From Chamaecyparis obtusa (taxonomy: Eukaryota > Streptophyta > Pinopsida > Cupressales > Cupressaceae), in assembly GCA_027943335.1 (NCBI GenBank), contig BSBK01009272.1:188501-252500 (forward strand): a DNA stretch of 64,000 nucleotides. The letters are read 5' to 3'. Of this stretch, positions 22,815 to 36,401 are shown in pieces. The stretch's first letter is position 1. Every line of letters starts with the position of its first letter. The notes under the pieces were generated by a model, which worked only from the letters and a program-made list of their open reading frames with translations, searched no databases and was not told where the DNA came from. The position numbers were made by a program, and so were the translations under genes.

Positions 22815-23906
22815 TGTCTTTCCCTTCCTTAAACAATTCAATTGTTAGCAGCAGTTGGCCTACTACCAGGGTTCTTGTAGGTTAACAGAGTGGATAGGGG
22901 ACCCAACCTAGGGTTGTGGAGCTTAGCACAAAGCTTTATTAGCTTTTTTGGGCGGTTTAAAATAGTCTCCTATTTTTTAGGAAGGATTCCTATTTTTAGG
23001 GATTGACTGAGAGTTCACCGAAACACATTAGGAGACCTTAGGGATCATTCCAGAGGATTTGGTTACAGTTCTTATTTTCTAGTGAGGGTCCCCAATTTTT
23101 AGGAGATTGTTAGTTTGCTTGCTTTATTTAGACATTATCGGGGTGGTAAGTGTATCACCAATTTTTAGTTTAGCATGGCCAAGTGATGTGGTTTGAGTAA
23201 AAATAAAGTATTGAAAAATTAGTTACTACGCCTGCTATATTTAGACATCACTAGGGTGGCATGTGCATTAGTAGTTTTCAATTTGGGATGGCTAGGTGTT
23301 GGGGTTTGAATAAAACTTAAGTATTAAAGTTATTGACTTTGATATTTAATAAAATAAAATAAAGTGAGATAACATTGCTTTGAAAGGGGGCCATCAAGGG
23401 ATATTAACACATGAATAGAAAATGAATTATTAAATGCATTATGAGCCTCAAGAATTGTGAATTGGATGAAAACCTAGTTCACCATTGAGGAAAATCTATA
23501 CATGGTTTCTATTTTGGTATCATTGGATCACTTTGCAGGCAGATTGCTAGAGTGTTTATGCTTGAGATATGGCAGATAGGGTTTATGTTGAAGAGAATAT
23601 CAAAATTTCAAGGTTGCAAGTTTGATTTGAGGGGTCTCCTAGCGTTGTTGGGAGTGACTGAGCATTCTTTACATTCAGATCTGTATCTTCAAGATTGACA
23701 TCACATTCATTTACATCTTCTTTTGATTTCATCAATAAAAACTCCAATAAGTTGAGCATTGGATTTCCAGGTATGCATTTCTTTTTATGTGGTGTTCCCA
23801 AGACTTAGATTAAATTTGTTTGTTGTGTGCTCAAAATAAATCAGAACTCGGAGTGATTGAGCATTCTTTACATTCAGATTTGTATCTTGAAGATCAACAT
23901 CACTTT
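22815..23906 (+). repeat. 5' LTR of second-level element, first part
   Basis: Aligns by eye with the 3' LTR (blocks around AGGAAGGATTCCTATTTTTAG, CATGGCCAAGTGATG and GGGTATTAACACATGAATA) but lacks roughly 0.9 kb of the 3' copy's middle. It ends at the LINE insertion, in AACATCACTTT (23896-23906). Confidence 0.65.
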
Positions 23907-25410
23907 AATTTTTTTTTTTTGCTTGTTAAAATGTCTAAGCCTTGATATTTTATTAATATAAATGATATGTTTACATGTTCCCGGTTCAGGGGGCATACCG
24001 ACAGGAAAGAAGCGGGAGAAGAAAACCTCCAGTTGTAGCCCCGAGTTCCCTACACTACTCTTATAAAGATATAAAGATACAACGATTCTTCTCGTCGTAC
24101 AAGGAGACAGTGGTTGGAATAACCCAACCATTTTTATTACATTGATAATTTACTTCTTTTAGAGTGCCTTATTCCTGAATAGGCATGATACATAGATACA
24201 TAGATATAAAGCAAAGTCAAGATGCTCCCCATATGTCTAACCCCCTTGCTTCCTTGCTTCCTTTTGGCTATCCATTATTTCGAATGATTTGATCCAAGAA
24301 ACTCATATCCAACTATGTTCTTGCACTTTTGTCTTGACTAAGATCCATTGTTAAAATTAATTGAGGATATTATAAAAAATTAAAAATTAAAAATAACAGT
24401 GGAAACTTTTTACCGAATTAGTCATAGGGAGGCTGAAAACTTCTTATTCATGACTTGTGTATGGAGGAATATCAGATAGCCTTTGAACTTTAGCTTAGAT
24501 GCTTTAGGGAATTCATAAAATAGGCGTAATACTACTTTACAAGCCTGTAATGTCCCCTTTTGGGGCACATTATTTCATGCCGTGTCTTTAGCCACTTCAT
24601 CATGGTCTGGTGGGCTAATCGAGGTGTGGCAGTGATAAGTAGGATATTTGGCCTAGGTGATTTTAGTTTCAGGCCATTCGGAGTAGTTTCCACAGGTTTC
24701 CAGGATACTATTTATAGAAAATCGGCAGAGTATAGATTTCTTGGCATTTCAGTATTGGACTTGGAGCGTCTCGTCGAGAGCTTTCCGACAAGCTACCACA
24801 CATCATCATTTGAGTTCGTTTGGTCCGTTTTAATGCTAGAAGATTCTTGACTTTATTTATTATGTTTCTTTTTAATGTAACGGTCATATTTATTTAAAAG
24901 TGACTTAAGGTGGAAATATAAAGAGGCAGAGTGGGAATATGAAGAGACAAAATGGGGAAACTGAAGAGTCACAGTTGTAGCCTTAAAGGAAGGGTTGGAG
25001 TCTCAGTTGAGCATGCTCAGTTTATGGATTTTATTTCTCATTGAGAATTCAGGAAGCTTCAGCTTTTGATTCTGAAACCTGACGATGGTAACCTTCAAGC
25101 TTTCTTGGTGGATTGGATGGAAACCCAATTCATCTTCGGTTCGGATTCACAACAGAGTTCGCCATTGGTTTACAGGTTCTTTATCATCCAATCTTAGTGT
25201 TATTTTTTTTGTTTCAGATTGGGATGTTTGTAATTCATGGTTATTGTATTGCTGTTGTATAATACAATACCATTTTTTGAGAAGTTTTATAAGAATAAAT
25301 TGCTGGTTATTGTTGTTGGATCAAACGGTTATTTCTATGTATCTATTTGTTTAAATCTTCATGAGATGTATTTGTGAAAATTCGAAAAATGGCCGGTTCG
25401 GGTCATTACA

Positions 25411-27256
25411 GTGGTATCAGATCCAAACATCTTGCCAGTCTGTGAGGTTTTTTCTTCAGAAAATTTGCAGAGATAAGATTAAGAAGGTGTTATTTTCTCA
25501 GTTTTATTATATATCATTGAACAATGAATGCTACAGAGAAGTGCAATTTATTTTGGCTAGAATAGCTTTTTGTTGGGAATCCATGTATACTTGGCTGTGT
25601 ATCGGGTGCCAAGTTCTCATTAAATCTGGCATAGGCATGGAAGCAATCTATACTCATCAACTGGCTTCGTTTTGGTTGCATCTCCTTAGGTGACACACCA
25701 ATTTATTTAACCGTGTCCTTCATTTGTATACTCATAGCATACAACTGCAAGTGCGACTGCAGTGTTGCGCTCTCTCACCCGCGCGAGCCACCCTTGGACA
25801 AAGGTTAGCCTGGTTGGAGAGACACACTTCCAGTGCGTGTGGTGTTTGTTACCATCCCTTTTCCACGGGTCCAGTAAGGTAGGTCAGGGTCCGAGACTGA
25901 ATACAAAAGAAAATCTTGCAACCAAATTATTGTGGTCATTCTGTGACTATCTAGTTTGAAGACGTTAATCTTGAGACTATTATCGTTTGGACGCAAACCC
26001 AGACGATACTTGTTGTGTAGAGCTTACCAGTGCCCTGAATTGATTGGGACATTTGTGATGAAGATTGATATTAATTTCCAGATGTTTTGATTTGGGCAAA
26101 AGTTGTTGTGTATTGTGTAAACTTGTTGTGGGGAATCGTTGTGAAATCTCAGTGGCATAGTGTGTTGGGTTGAGTGTTTGTTCCAACTGAGAAGGTGCCA
26201 TAGTGGATGCGTGCGATAGTTTCACATTTACCGTTGATCCCAGGTGCTTTGCGATTCCATTATTGTGGGTCTAGATATTAGGTGGTGATCATTCTCACAG
26301 GTCGTGAGTTCTTTGAATAATGCCAGTATAGGTTACATGCTCACGGCTTGGAAGGTTGCATTGTAACTTGGAACAGGGTTGACAAGGTGGCGAGTTTGCA
26401 AGTTGACTCACGACATTCATCTATTGCTGTGTAGTATATCTGGAAGATGTCGGGGCCCTTTTGCTAGCTTGCTAGAACCTCTGTGGATTCAGTGCGTATC
26501 TCAAGGGACTGGCAGCATCAAGGAACAATTGAAGACTGTGAACATACTAACCTGTGACCATCAGATTCAGTCTGTGCCTTGCCTAGTGTCGTGTACATTG
26601 TGACAAATAAGGTAACCGAGACTAGTGTACATCATTAAAACTCCTACAACTAGTTTGGTCAAAAAGGTTCCCAGCATGTAGGAATAATTGCTTGGAGAAG
26701 ACACATCCTAGATTCATTCTTGCATACACATTGGGTGGTAGTTGACAAGGAAGAAATTTGTAAGTTCAGTCTTGAATATTGTCTGTTATCCTATGTAATC
26801 TGTATAACAATTACAAATATACCTGCTACTTTTCACATTTGGTTGAATGTGAATGTTAGAAAGGCTCTCAGCATTAGTGTTAGTTTCAAATTCCTATGTT
26901 ATCTATGCAATCGTTATGAGCAGACCTGCATACTATATTCCTTGTTTAAATTGAAATATCCACTTCAAATATGTGCGCCAATATAACGAGACGTTACCAG
27001 TAAACTGCATCAAACTCATTCAACAAAGAGAATTGAGAAAAAACATAATAGTCAGTGTTTGACTTTTACACATCAAAATTGCGTTAAATTTTAACGAGAC
27101 TGCCGGTGGTAAATTTCACCATTGGTTTCCAGAATTGCCTTGAAAGTTTTAAAAGATCAAAAGGTATTGGAAAGGTTAGAATTACTATTGTGGTGACAAT
27201 TTTCACAGTCACAGAAGCAATTCAGTCCTTGGCACAAACTTGGAGAACATTAAATC
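25411..27256 (+). other. Leader region of the PDS5-carrying element
   Basis: 1.85 kb between PBS and the first codon of the long frame. Only short frames are present (longest about 110 codons at 25361-25693, overlapping the LTR end), none recognised. It may hold packaging and dimerisation signals or an intron; nothing specific is visible. Confidence 0.5.
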
Positions 27257-30043
27257 ATGGAGTCTTTGGAAAGCCTAGTGTTCTCGAAGGAATTCAGTGG
27301 CATGTTTTACAGTGTGCAGCTAAGAGACATTCAAAAGGAAATGGAGATAGGAAATGAGTTATGTTGCCTTCGATGGCAATTGGAGGAGCAGAAAGTTACG
27401 GGAAGTATGCTTGCCAAACTCGATGAAATAAACTCGTATCTATTTAGGATAGATCAATTTGATTGTAGACTCTTCGATTGGGCGATGCACCCCTCAATGG
27501 TTGCCTCGGTGCAACGCAGATTTATGAATCATCCACATCGAGATGTTAGGCTTGCAGTTGCCTCATGTCTTAGTGAGGTCACTTAGATTACAACTCCTAT
27601 TATTCCTTATACCGAGCACATTTGGAGACAGGTATTACAGCTGATTGTAGACAGTTTAGATGGACTGAGATATGACAGAGATTCTACTTTTGGTAAGCAG
27701 GTAAAAATCTTGGAGTTAATGGCAAGCACTAGAGTTTTCAGTCACATGTTGAATCTAGGCTATGATAAAATGGTTCAACAATTATTTCAACGTCTCCTAA
27801 GCAATTTTAGGGATTGTCATCCAGATGAGGTGAAGACGTGCATAAAGACTATCCTATCCTCGATCTTAGATGAGGACTATGACATATGCAAACAATTGCA
27901 ATCAGAATTGTTGGCAATCTGGAGAGGAGGAATAAAGTACGCATCCATGGCATGTGAACTCTTAGCTGAATTAATTAAGCTTCAGGCTGAAAAATTCAAG
28001 AGTTCATTGACTGAAAATGAACTAGTATCATTAGGCTTACAGGTTGTAGGATCTCCGGTAATGGGCCAGGACCTAGTGAGTATAGGACAGATTTGTTTCT
28101 TATGCCAAGAGGGCTGGTCACAGGGGCATGTTTGCAATATTAATCAAGGGGAAGATAAATTGCAGCCTAGTGATAGAGAAATTATAGTTGTGACTACACC
28201 TTTTTCGGGACATAGTGGAGAGTGTTCAAAATTCTACTTTGGTGACTTGGTGGCTAAGTTAGATAAATCCATGGTTATAGGTTGTGGTAACCAGTTGGAG
28301 ACCTTCAGTGATTCATGTAATGAGGAATCATGCGACTTCTTTAGCAACACTTCACTCATGCATCATACTGATATAGATGACCCATTTTGTAGTACATCCC
28401 AGGATAACATCGATGAGAAGTGTGCCTTAAAAAGTCAGCTGAAAGTCAGCGACGATGCCATTATTGCAGCTCTTGTTCACCATGATAGCACTCACTAGAT
28501 TATTGATGAACTATACAAGACAGCTCAGAGGGATAGAGGGCAAGACGGTATAAGGATTGGATCCTATATTGCATATCTACAGGGGGTTAGAACAACGTTT
28601 GAGGATTGGAAATCAGAATATCTGAGTTTACTTATAGACTGTGACCACCTGTTACAGATTGCCGGGAAGTATGCTGGGCAGTTGAGGGAAAAGGAGGATG
28701 AGGTCAATAAGCTCAATAGGGAGCTTAGTGTTGCTCAAGGTACTTTGGAGCATACACGTATTGCTCTACAAGAGGTGAGAAATCAGATTGTGGTCTCTAG
28801 CCAGTACAGGGAGCAGGACGACAAGGAAAGGTCTGAACTCTTTCAGGAGGTGATTCAAGAGCTTGATAGCATACAACAAACCTATGACTTGGACAGTTGT
28901 CCAAAAAAGTCTTTGGGTCACCCCGAGTTCCTTTATGAATTAGACCACTTTCAGGTGACTGATAATTCCTTGTTTGAGATGGGTGTTGAGTTGACATTTG
29001 ATAATCCCCTCTTTGAGATAGATGAGGGAGACACTTCCTATTCCCAAGATGAGGATAAGGTTGGTTGTTGGATTTGGGACCCAGGTTCAGTTATTAAAGG
29101 TGAGCCTTGGTCATCGGGTTGGAGTAGCGGGATGAGCTTAGTTGCTGAGCAGTGTGGTTTTTACACCAGCAGTCCAGGATGGGCAGTTATGTCCTGTGGC
29201 ATGAGGGGTGATATGCCTTTCCTTGCACTACCTCTTGCTGATGGTGAGATGTCTCGTGTTGGTGAGCATCCCTTGGTTCACTCCTCTTTTCACACAACTG
29301 CGACTCCTCTACATTATCATACCGATTCATCCAGAGCCTATGGTATTTCTATCACCACATATTCTAGGCATGATGATGATCGGGTAGAGCTTATTTAGTA
29401 CAGGGTTATCGAGCTTGGTATGATGGTTATGCTGGTTGGTGTGAATTTTTCACACAATGGTATGCATTGTATGACTCCGGGTATTGAGAGACAGTTATGG
29501 AATCCTTATGCTGATTCAGGATTTCCAGTAGAGTTGATCAGTGTATCGCATGCTGGCCTTATTGTATGGGATGCATGTTGTTTTCCATTCAGCCCACCTA
29601 CAGGGGACTTTCTTTTCCGATTATTGGATAGGAGTGGGATGAGTGTTTGGTTGGGTACGCTTCCCTTCTTGTAGGAGGAAGCCTTGTCCAATAGCCTTGG
29701 TAGCTTGCCTCTTCAGTACAGTTTCCGGTTCAAGCTACAGATCAGCGGGGCAGTGTTATGGTAGTTGGATATTCTTGATGTTTCACCTAGTATGGGCATA
29801 GAGTGTTAGGATATTTAGCCAGTTGGGGAGATGGATGGCCCTTATGCTTATGGGATCCAGGAGGGATATTCTCATGGTTGGTGTTTATTTAGGGAGCCGA
29901 TTGGCATGAGGTTTGGTTTCCCCCAACATCTGAGCATAGAGGTGCTGGTGATCTCAGTTGGAGTGAGGTTCTTAGTTGGGTTGAGGACTTTCTCACAGGT
30001 GATGGCAGCACAGGGCAGATTGGTACGACTGATCTTGCAGTGA
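27257..30043 (+). pseudogene. Chimeric ORF: PDS5-like HEAT region, zinc knuckle, coiled coil
   Basis: One frame of 928 codons from the ATG at 27257 (a TAA lies two codons upstream) to a TGA at 30041, interrupted only by TAG codons at 27584, 28496, 29396, 29672, 29762, 29807 and 29816. Residues about 75-260 resemble the HEAT-repeat region of plant PDS5 cohesin cofactors: RDVRLAVASCLSEVT, then ITTPIIPY, QLIVDSLDGL and a long LFQRLLSNFRDCHPDEV helix. Residues about 280-293 form a CFLC-x5-WSQGHVC motif like the zinc knuckle of Ty3/gypsy Gag. About 420-540 is a predicted coiled coil rich in Glu/Leu/Gln. The last 350 residues are acidic, then Trp/Gly-rich, and unrecognised. PDS5 normally regulates cohesin on chromosomes; here the product may have served as a Gag-like protein. 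No pol follows. Confidence 0.72.
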
Positions 30044-31115
30044 TTTGGGGTCTTGGCATTAGAGTAGTTGTTGTTTTGTTGCTGTGTGAATGGCTTCATA
30101 GGTCAGAGCATAATGTTAGTTTCAGTTTCACATGACAGATTGGTGGAGCAGCTTCCCTGAGGTTGGTTTGGGATCCAGGTATTATGATCACAATATGTAG
30201 GTACCGATTGCTTGAGGGCAAGCAATCTCTGGGAAGGGATGATTTGTAATGTCCCCTTTTGGGGCACATTATTTCATGCCATGTCGTTAGCCACTTCATC
30301 ATGGTCTGGTGGGCTAACCAAGGTGTGGCAGTGATCAGCAGGATATTTGGCCTAGGTGATTTCAGTTTCAGGCCATCCGGAGCCGTTTCCACAGGTTTCT
30401 AGGATACTTAGTATTTATAGTAAGTTGGCAGGGTACAAATTTCTTGGCATTTCAGTATTGGACTTGGAGCGTCTCGCCGAGAGCTTTCCGACAAGCTATC
30501 ACACGTCATCATCTGAGTTCGTTTGGTCCTCCGTTTTAATGCTAGAAGATTCCTCACTTTATTTATTGTGTCACTTTTTAACTTAACGGTCGTATTTATT
30601 TAAAAGTGACTTAAGGTGGAAATATAAAGAGACAGAGTGGGAATATGAAGAGACAGAATGGGGAAACTGGAGAGTCACAATTGCAGCCTTAAAGGAAGGG
30701 TTGGAGTCTCAGTTGAGCATGCTCAGTTTATGGATTTTATTTCTCATTGAGAATTTAGGAAGCTTCAGCTTTCGATTCTGAAACCTAAGGACGGTAACCT
30801 TTAGGCTTTCTTGGTGGATTGGACGGAAACCCAGTTCATCTTCGGTGTAGATTCATAGTAGAGTTCGCCATTGGTTTACAGGTTCTTTATCATCCAATCT
30901 TACTGTTATTTCTGTGTTTCAGATTGGGATGTTTGTAATTCATGGTTATTGTATTGTTGTTGTATAATACAATACCATTTTCTGAGAAGTTTTATAAGTA
31001 TATATTGCTGGTTATTGTTGTTGGATCAAACGGTTATTTGTATGTATCTATTTGTTTAAATCTGCATGAGATGTATTTGTGAAAATTTGGAGAATGGCCG
31101 GTTTGGGTCATTACA

Positions 31116-31945
31116 AAGGCTATAACAAACATAGTAATGTCCAATAGAGCCCTTGCCCATATGGGCACAGTAAAGAGAATTAAAATTGTATCCATAATAT
31201 GCATGAATCGGTTGATAATATGGAGAATCAAATTGAAATTAAAGGTTTGTTTCATATCCGGAGTATAGATTAGTAGTTTTAGATAATGAAAGAACCCTGA
31301 AGCTCTAAAACTGTGTAAGAATTATATTGAAACCAAGCGTCTACTATTCCCAATTAAAACCCATAGACCTACCTCCTTGAGAGGAAAAGACATTAACATG
31401 GGAAATATGCTAAGGATATCTACAACCAAAGCTTAAATATAATATAATGATCATTACTAGTTGTTGAACACCCATAGAACATATCACAAGGAAACAAACC
31501 ATACCATCCACATGACATAATAATAACACCCAAAATGCATTGCTGGGATTAAAACCTTAGAGTAATTGTTCATTTAATATTAACGTTAGTCTAGTTCAGA
31601 TTTCCAGACGAAAGCCAAGGTACAAGGAAATTTGTAAAGAAGCAAACCACTTGTGAATGATCAGAATCAGATGCAAAATAGACAATTTGCCTTTAATAAA
31701 ATGTAAATAACAGTTTTTATAGGTCACAATGTAATAGTGAATGAGGAATAACTATTCTGGAAGCGTATTAGCCTAAGAGTAATAAATCATATAATGTCCA
31801 TGAAAGTCTAGTGCAGATTTATAGCCAAGCTACATGGAGAACGATAAAGAAGCCGTCCTCCCATGGATAATCAGTAAAGGATGCAATTAAACAAAAAATT
31901 AAACAAACGTTTTATAGTTCATAAATCGTGAGGTTAGTTAATAAT
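31116..31945 (-). other. LINE 3' untranslated region
   Basis: Noncoding sequence after the RNase H stop. It seems to hold a degenerate direct repeat of about 200 bp (31590-31760 and 31800-31940 share GTCTAG.GCAGATTT, AAAGAAGC and TTTTATAG.TCA words). Confidence 0.5.
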
Positions 31946-34900
31946 TTAGAGTTCAAAGGTTGCCCCGTCAGCTCCCAAGTTGGCTAGTTCATCTGCCCTA
32001 CGGTTCCCTTCACTAAAAATATGATTGAAGGTGATAGATGAAAAGCTGTGGGTTAGATTAAGGGCTACATCTAGCAAGGCGTTTAGTTTCCAATTAGGTG
32101 TTCACTGTTTCCTTAGTGCATTGGTGATGTTAGCTTAATCTCCCTCTATATCCAGATGAGATATGTCCATTTTAATTCCGAGTTTGAGGCCAGCAATAAG
32201 AGCTTCCATTTCTGCTATATTGTTGGTAGTAAAACCAAGGGGTTTCGCACAAGCTGCAATTTCCCCGCCCTTAGAATCGTGGATAACACATCCAATACCT
32301 GCTTGGTCAGGGTTACTTCTGGAAGCTCCGTTGAAGTTGAGCTTGAAACGTCCACTTTGATGGGGGGGGACCTCAAGCATTCCTTTCTTGCTTTATCTTT
32401 ATCATTGTCTGGGCTATTAGCAAAGAATGGGCGTTTGAGGCCCATCCATTGGTGCCTCATCTGTCCATCCCAAGGTGTCATATGTTTTTTATTGATTGGC
32501 TTATTCATGATTCAGTTGTTGACTAGCTCAATGATGACAACATTAATTTTGTTTAACAATTGGGCTGCAAGCATTTATTTGTCCTTAAAAGTGCGGCGAT
32601 TCTATTCCTTTCAAATCTCCCAGATGAGGATAGAAGGGCAAACTTTCCATAAGATATTGTATATATTATCCTTGTGGTAATTAGGCCATGACTTAAACAT
32701 ATCGATGAGATTGTTAGGGATAGTGGAGAATAAATTGAGTTTGTTACATAACCATTCCCAACATTGCTTGGAGTAAGAACAATTAAGGAGAAGGTGGTCT
32801 GTGGTTTCAGAGTCTTTTACGCATAAGGGGCATCTGCTAGGTCCTTTGTACCCCAGCTTAACGAAACGATCTGTAGTAAGGATCTTTTGAATCACAAACC
32901 AAGTGAACAAGCTTGCTTTAGGGAGGCAGTTTTTGTCTAGGCAAAGGTGGAGGGGAATGTTGGGTTTAGTAGAAGGTTGCCTAGATACGATCTGCTTGTA
33001 GGCATCCTTGGTGTTGTACTTTCCATTATTAGAAGCCGTCCAAATGAGAAGGTCATCTTTCTCATTGATGTGCAAGCTTCTTTCATTCAGAATGTTAGAG
33101 AGGGTTCTTTTGTGAGGTTCAGTAATGCCAATATCCTCCAAGGGTTTCCACCTACAACTTTCAAGGAGCCTATTGTTAGGGGTAGGATGTAATCCCTAAC
33201 TGATTTACCCCATAAATCTTGAAGGGTCTAGATAGTGTTGCGTCAGTCAACCATTCTTGAGATGGGAGGAAGACCTTCCCAGGAATCCTCCCAAAAAAGT
33301 GCATTAGCCCCATTATTAATTTTCCAGGATAGGTTCTGAGCAATGATGTTATTGCAATCTGACATGAAGTTCCAAATTCTCGATCCTTTAGGGAGGTTCC
33401 TGATCTTGAAGAAGGAAATCAGACTTCTCCCATTCAAGTATTTAAATCGTAATATCTTTGCCCATTTAAGATCTTGTTTGTTCACCAGATTCCATACCAA
33501 TTTGGCACCAAGGGCTTTACTTTGATCTTTGATGTTTTTAAAACCAAGGCCTCCTTGATCTATAGGTGTACAAAGTGTATTCCATGCAACCGGGGGGAGT
33601 TTCTTTTGTTCGCTTTCCCCATGCCAGAAAAAATTCCTAGGCAACTTACTTATTTCATCCCATTTATTTGAGGGGAGGGAGTGGCAGGATATTTGGTATA
33701 TAGGCATGGAAGAGAGTACTGATTTTAACATAATTATTTTGCTCGAGGGGGATAACCATTTGCCTTTCCAAGATGCCGTTTTGTTTTTAATTTTCGATAT
33801 GGTGGACTTCCATGAACCAGATGATTTGGTTCCCTTATCTAGGGAAAGGCTTAGATATTTACAGGGCAATTCGCCTTTCCTGAAGTGGAGGGTGTTGCAA
33901 ATATTAAGTTCCAGGTTTGAATCAGTGTTGTGGAAAAAAATTCAGATTTAGATTGGTTAATCTCTTGTCCCGTGGCTTTTGATTAGGCTTGTAATATATC
34001 TCTAAACTTGGTGGCTTTAGATATTGAGTTGTTCCCAAACAACATTGTGTCACCCACAAATTGTTGGTGTGTAATGGGGTCTAAGTTAGAGGTGACCTTA
34101 ATGCCTTCAATTTGATTATCCTCCCCAGCTTTGGTGATGGTTCTGCCTAAGGTTTCGACTATAATGATAAAAAGGAAGGGTGATAGTGGGTCGCCGTGTC
34201 TAATACCCTTGGAAACGTCAAAGAAGCCTTCCAGGGATCCATTAAGCAATACTGAAAATTTCGGGGTGGAAATACATTTGAAAATAAGGTTAATCCAAGA
34301 CTTGTCAAAACCAAACCTTTCTAAAACCTTACATAAGAATCTCCAATCTACCTTGTCATAGGCCTTACTAATGTCCAGCTTGATGAACATGCTTGGTTTT
34401 TTGTTAAGTTGAATCGAGTGGATTGTCTCTTGGGCAGTAATAACTCCATCATAAATGGAATGATCTTGAACAAATCCTGTCTGTTCTTCACTGATGATGA
34501 AGGGAAGCAATTTTTGGGTCCTACTCACCATTGTTTTGGAGAGTAGTTTGTAAATGGTATTACATAATGCAATGGGTCTACAATCGTTCAAGTTTTCAAT
34601 ACGTTCTTTTTTGGAATAAGAGCTAGAAATGTATTGTTAATTTCTTTTAGTAGGTTGCCCGAATTTCGAACCCCTTCTAATGCATCAACCACTTCATTGC
34701 CTATGAAGTGCCAACATTTCTGGAAGAACATAGCTGGGAACCCATCTGGGCCGGGGGCTTTGTTTAGATGGATGCGTTTTAGGACATTTTCAATCTCTTC
34801 TTTAGTAAATTTAGCGTTTAGTAACTTATTTTGTTCTTGATTAATTAATTTAGGAATGTTGTTTAATAATATCTCTTGGTTCCTTAGGTTTGAGGTATCA

Positions 34901-36137
34901 AGATTATTAAGGATATGTTGGAAGTGATTGATAGCTTCTTCAACAATGGCTTTAGGCTCCTCTAAATCATTGCCTTTTGAGTCTGTAATTTTTGTAATTT
35001 TGTTTAGGTTCCTTCTGGCTTTGGTGCTGTTATGGAAAAACTTGGTATTTTAATCCCCGACACTTAACCAGGGCTCTCTAGATTTTTGCCTCCAATAAAG
35101 TTCTTCCTTAGCCAGAATATCTTCCAGTTCAATTTTGAGTAACTTTTCCTTTTGGTAGGTGTCTTGATCCATACCATTGTCTATGATATGTTTGTTAAGA
35201 GTTTCAAGCTCTGTTTCAACTCTTAGTTTGTTTTCGAAAATGTTACCAAACCATTCCTTATTCCAAGTAATTAATTTGCTTTTAATTTTCTTTAGTTTAT
35301 TAACCAAGCAGAATAATTTAGACCCTTTGAAATTTAGATTTTCCCACCATTGTTGGATTAAAGGTAAAAGCCATTCATCTTTAAGCCACATATGTTCGAA
35401 TCTAAACGGGCTGCCTTGTGTTTTAGGGTCATCCGGTATATTAAGAAGAATAGGGTAATGATCTGATCTTGAGAAGGGTAAAATTTCAGATTTCAGGGAG
35501 AAGGGGAAAGCAGTCCAGTTTCCTTAAAAGAAAAAACGGTCCAGTTTTTCAGCTATATTATCATCCCCTTTGCTTTTATTGGTCCAGGTGAAAACACCCT
35601 CTTCTGTTTTTAATTCCATAAGGTGATTAAACTGAACCCATGTGTTAAACTCATTTATTGATCTATGATTGGCCATCCTACCCTTGATTTTTCTGATAGA
35701 TCATGGATAGCGTTAAAGTCCCCCCCAATGAAGAAGGTTTGATCATGATGGTAACTGATAGTGTAATTGAGTTCCTGCCACATTATTCTCTTGTCAAGCT
35801 GTAGGATGGGACCATAAATATTAATAATGAAAAAAGTTAAATTAGATTTAATGCTTCTAATTGATCCCATCATCCAGTTTTTGTTATGGGAGATAGGAGT
35901 GTATATAATCTTTCTTGGGTCTGTTAGGATGGCTAATCTTCCCGAGGCATCTTTAGCTGGGACCGCATAGATATTCCAAATACCAAATTTCTTTTTTAAA
36001 GTTAACACATCTCCCGTATTAATTTTAGTTTCTTGTAATAGTAACAAATCAGGTTTATATTTATTTATACAACGCCTTAGCAGACGCTGTTTGTTAGGGG
36101 CATTGCAGCCCCTAATGTTCCATGATAGGATCTTCAT
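31946..36137 (-). pseudogene. LINE ORF2: endonuclease, reverse transcriptase, RNase H
   Basis: Starts MKILSWNIRGCN at 36137, the hallmark of the APE-type endonuclease, with LLLQETK and GGDFNAI motifs (35655-36137). The reverse transcriptase spans about 35050-33243, with PIALCNTIYK, SEEQTGFV, LDISKAYDKV and GIRHGDPLSPFLF. A zinc-knuckle-like C-x2-C-x7-H-x4-C (CPLCVKD...DHLLLNC) is at about 32760-32830. An RNase H domain (LNFNGASRSNPDQAG ... EMEAL ... GNRRADELANLGADG) ends at 31946. The catalytic box that should read F-A-D-D is FVGD at about 34050, so the active site is damaged, and several stops and frameshifts separate the pieces. It normally nicks target DNA and copies the LINE RNA there. 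Confidence 0.85.
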
Positions 36138-36401
36138 TGACCCTTGGGGGGGTACTTCCCCCTCCCTGCATGAAATAAATCAGTAATTTTAGTTTGATTC
36201 TCCATGTTACCATCTTTTAATCTGAGTTCTGAAGGATTTCCTGCCTCTTTTTCTAGGTATTTCAGCACAATCAGGCGTGATCTCAACATCATCAATGACA
36301 ACAATACCCAACATAGGATTTTTTTCAATAGAATCTAACTCAATCATTTCATTTTCCAGTAACTGCTGATCATTTTCCTGAGCATCTAGTTCCTGTATTT
36401 T

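Larger units (their letters stand above)
24546..31115 (+). mobile_element. Nonautonomous LTR retrotransposon carrying a PDS5-derived gene
   Basis: 5' LTR 24546-25410 and 3' LTR 30245-31115 (865 and 871 bp) are highly similar, begin TGTAATGTCCCCTTTTGGGG and end GGTCATTACA. The PBS TGGTATCAGATCC starts at 25412; a purine-rich tract (GGGAAGGGATG) precedes the 3' LTR. Flanks are AAGCC (24541-24545) and AAGGC (31116-31120), a target duplication with one change. The 4.8-kb interior has no protease, reverse transcriptase or integrase. It has a 1.85-kb leader and then one long degraded frame (27257-30043). The structure is that of a large nonautonomous (LARD-like) element that would depend on another element's enzymes. 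Confidence 0.9.

Noticed and set aside
32156..32680. 174-codon plus-strand ORF
   Set aside because: Antisense shadow of the LINE RNase H and zinc-knuckle region.
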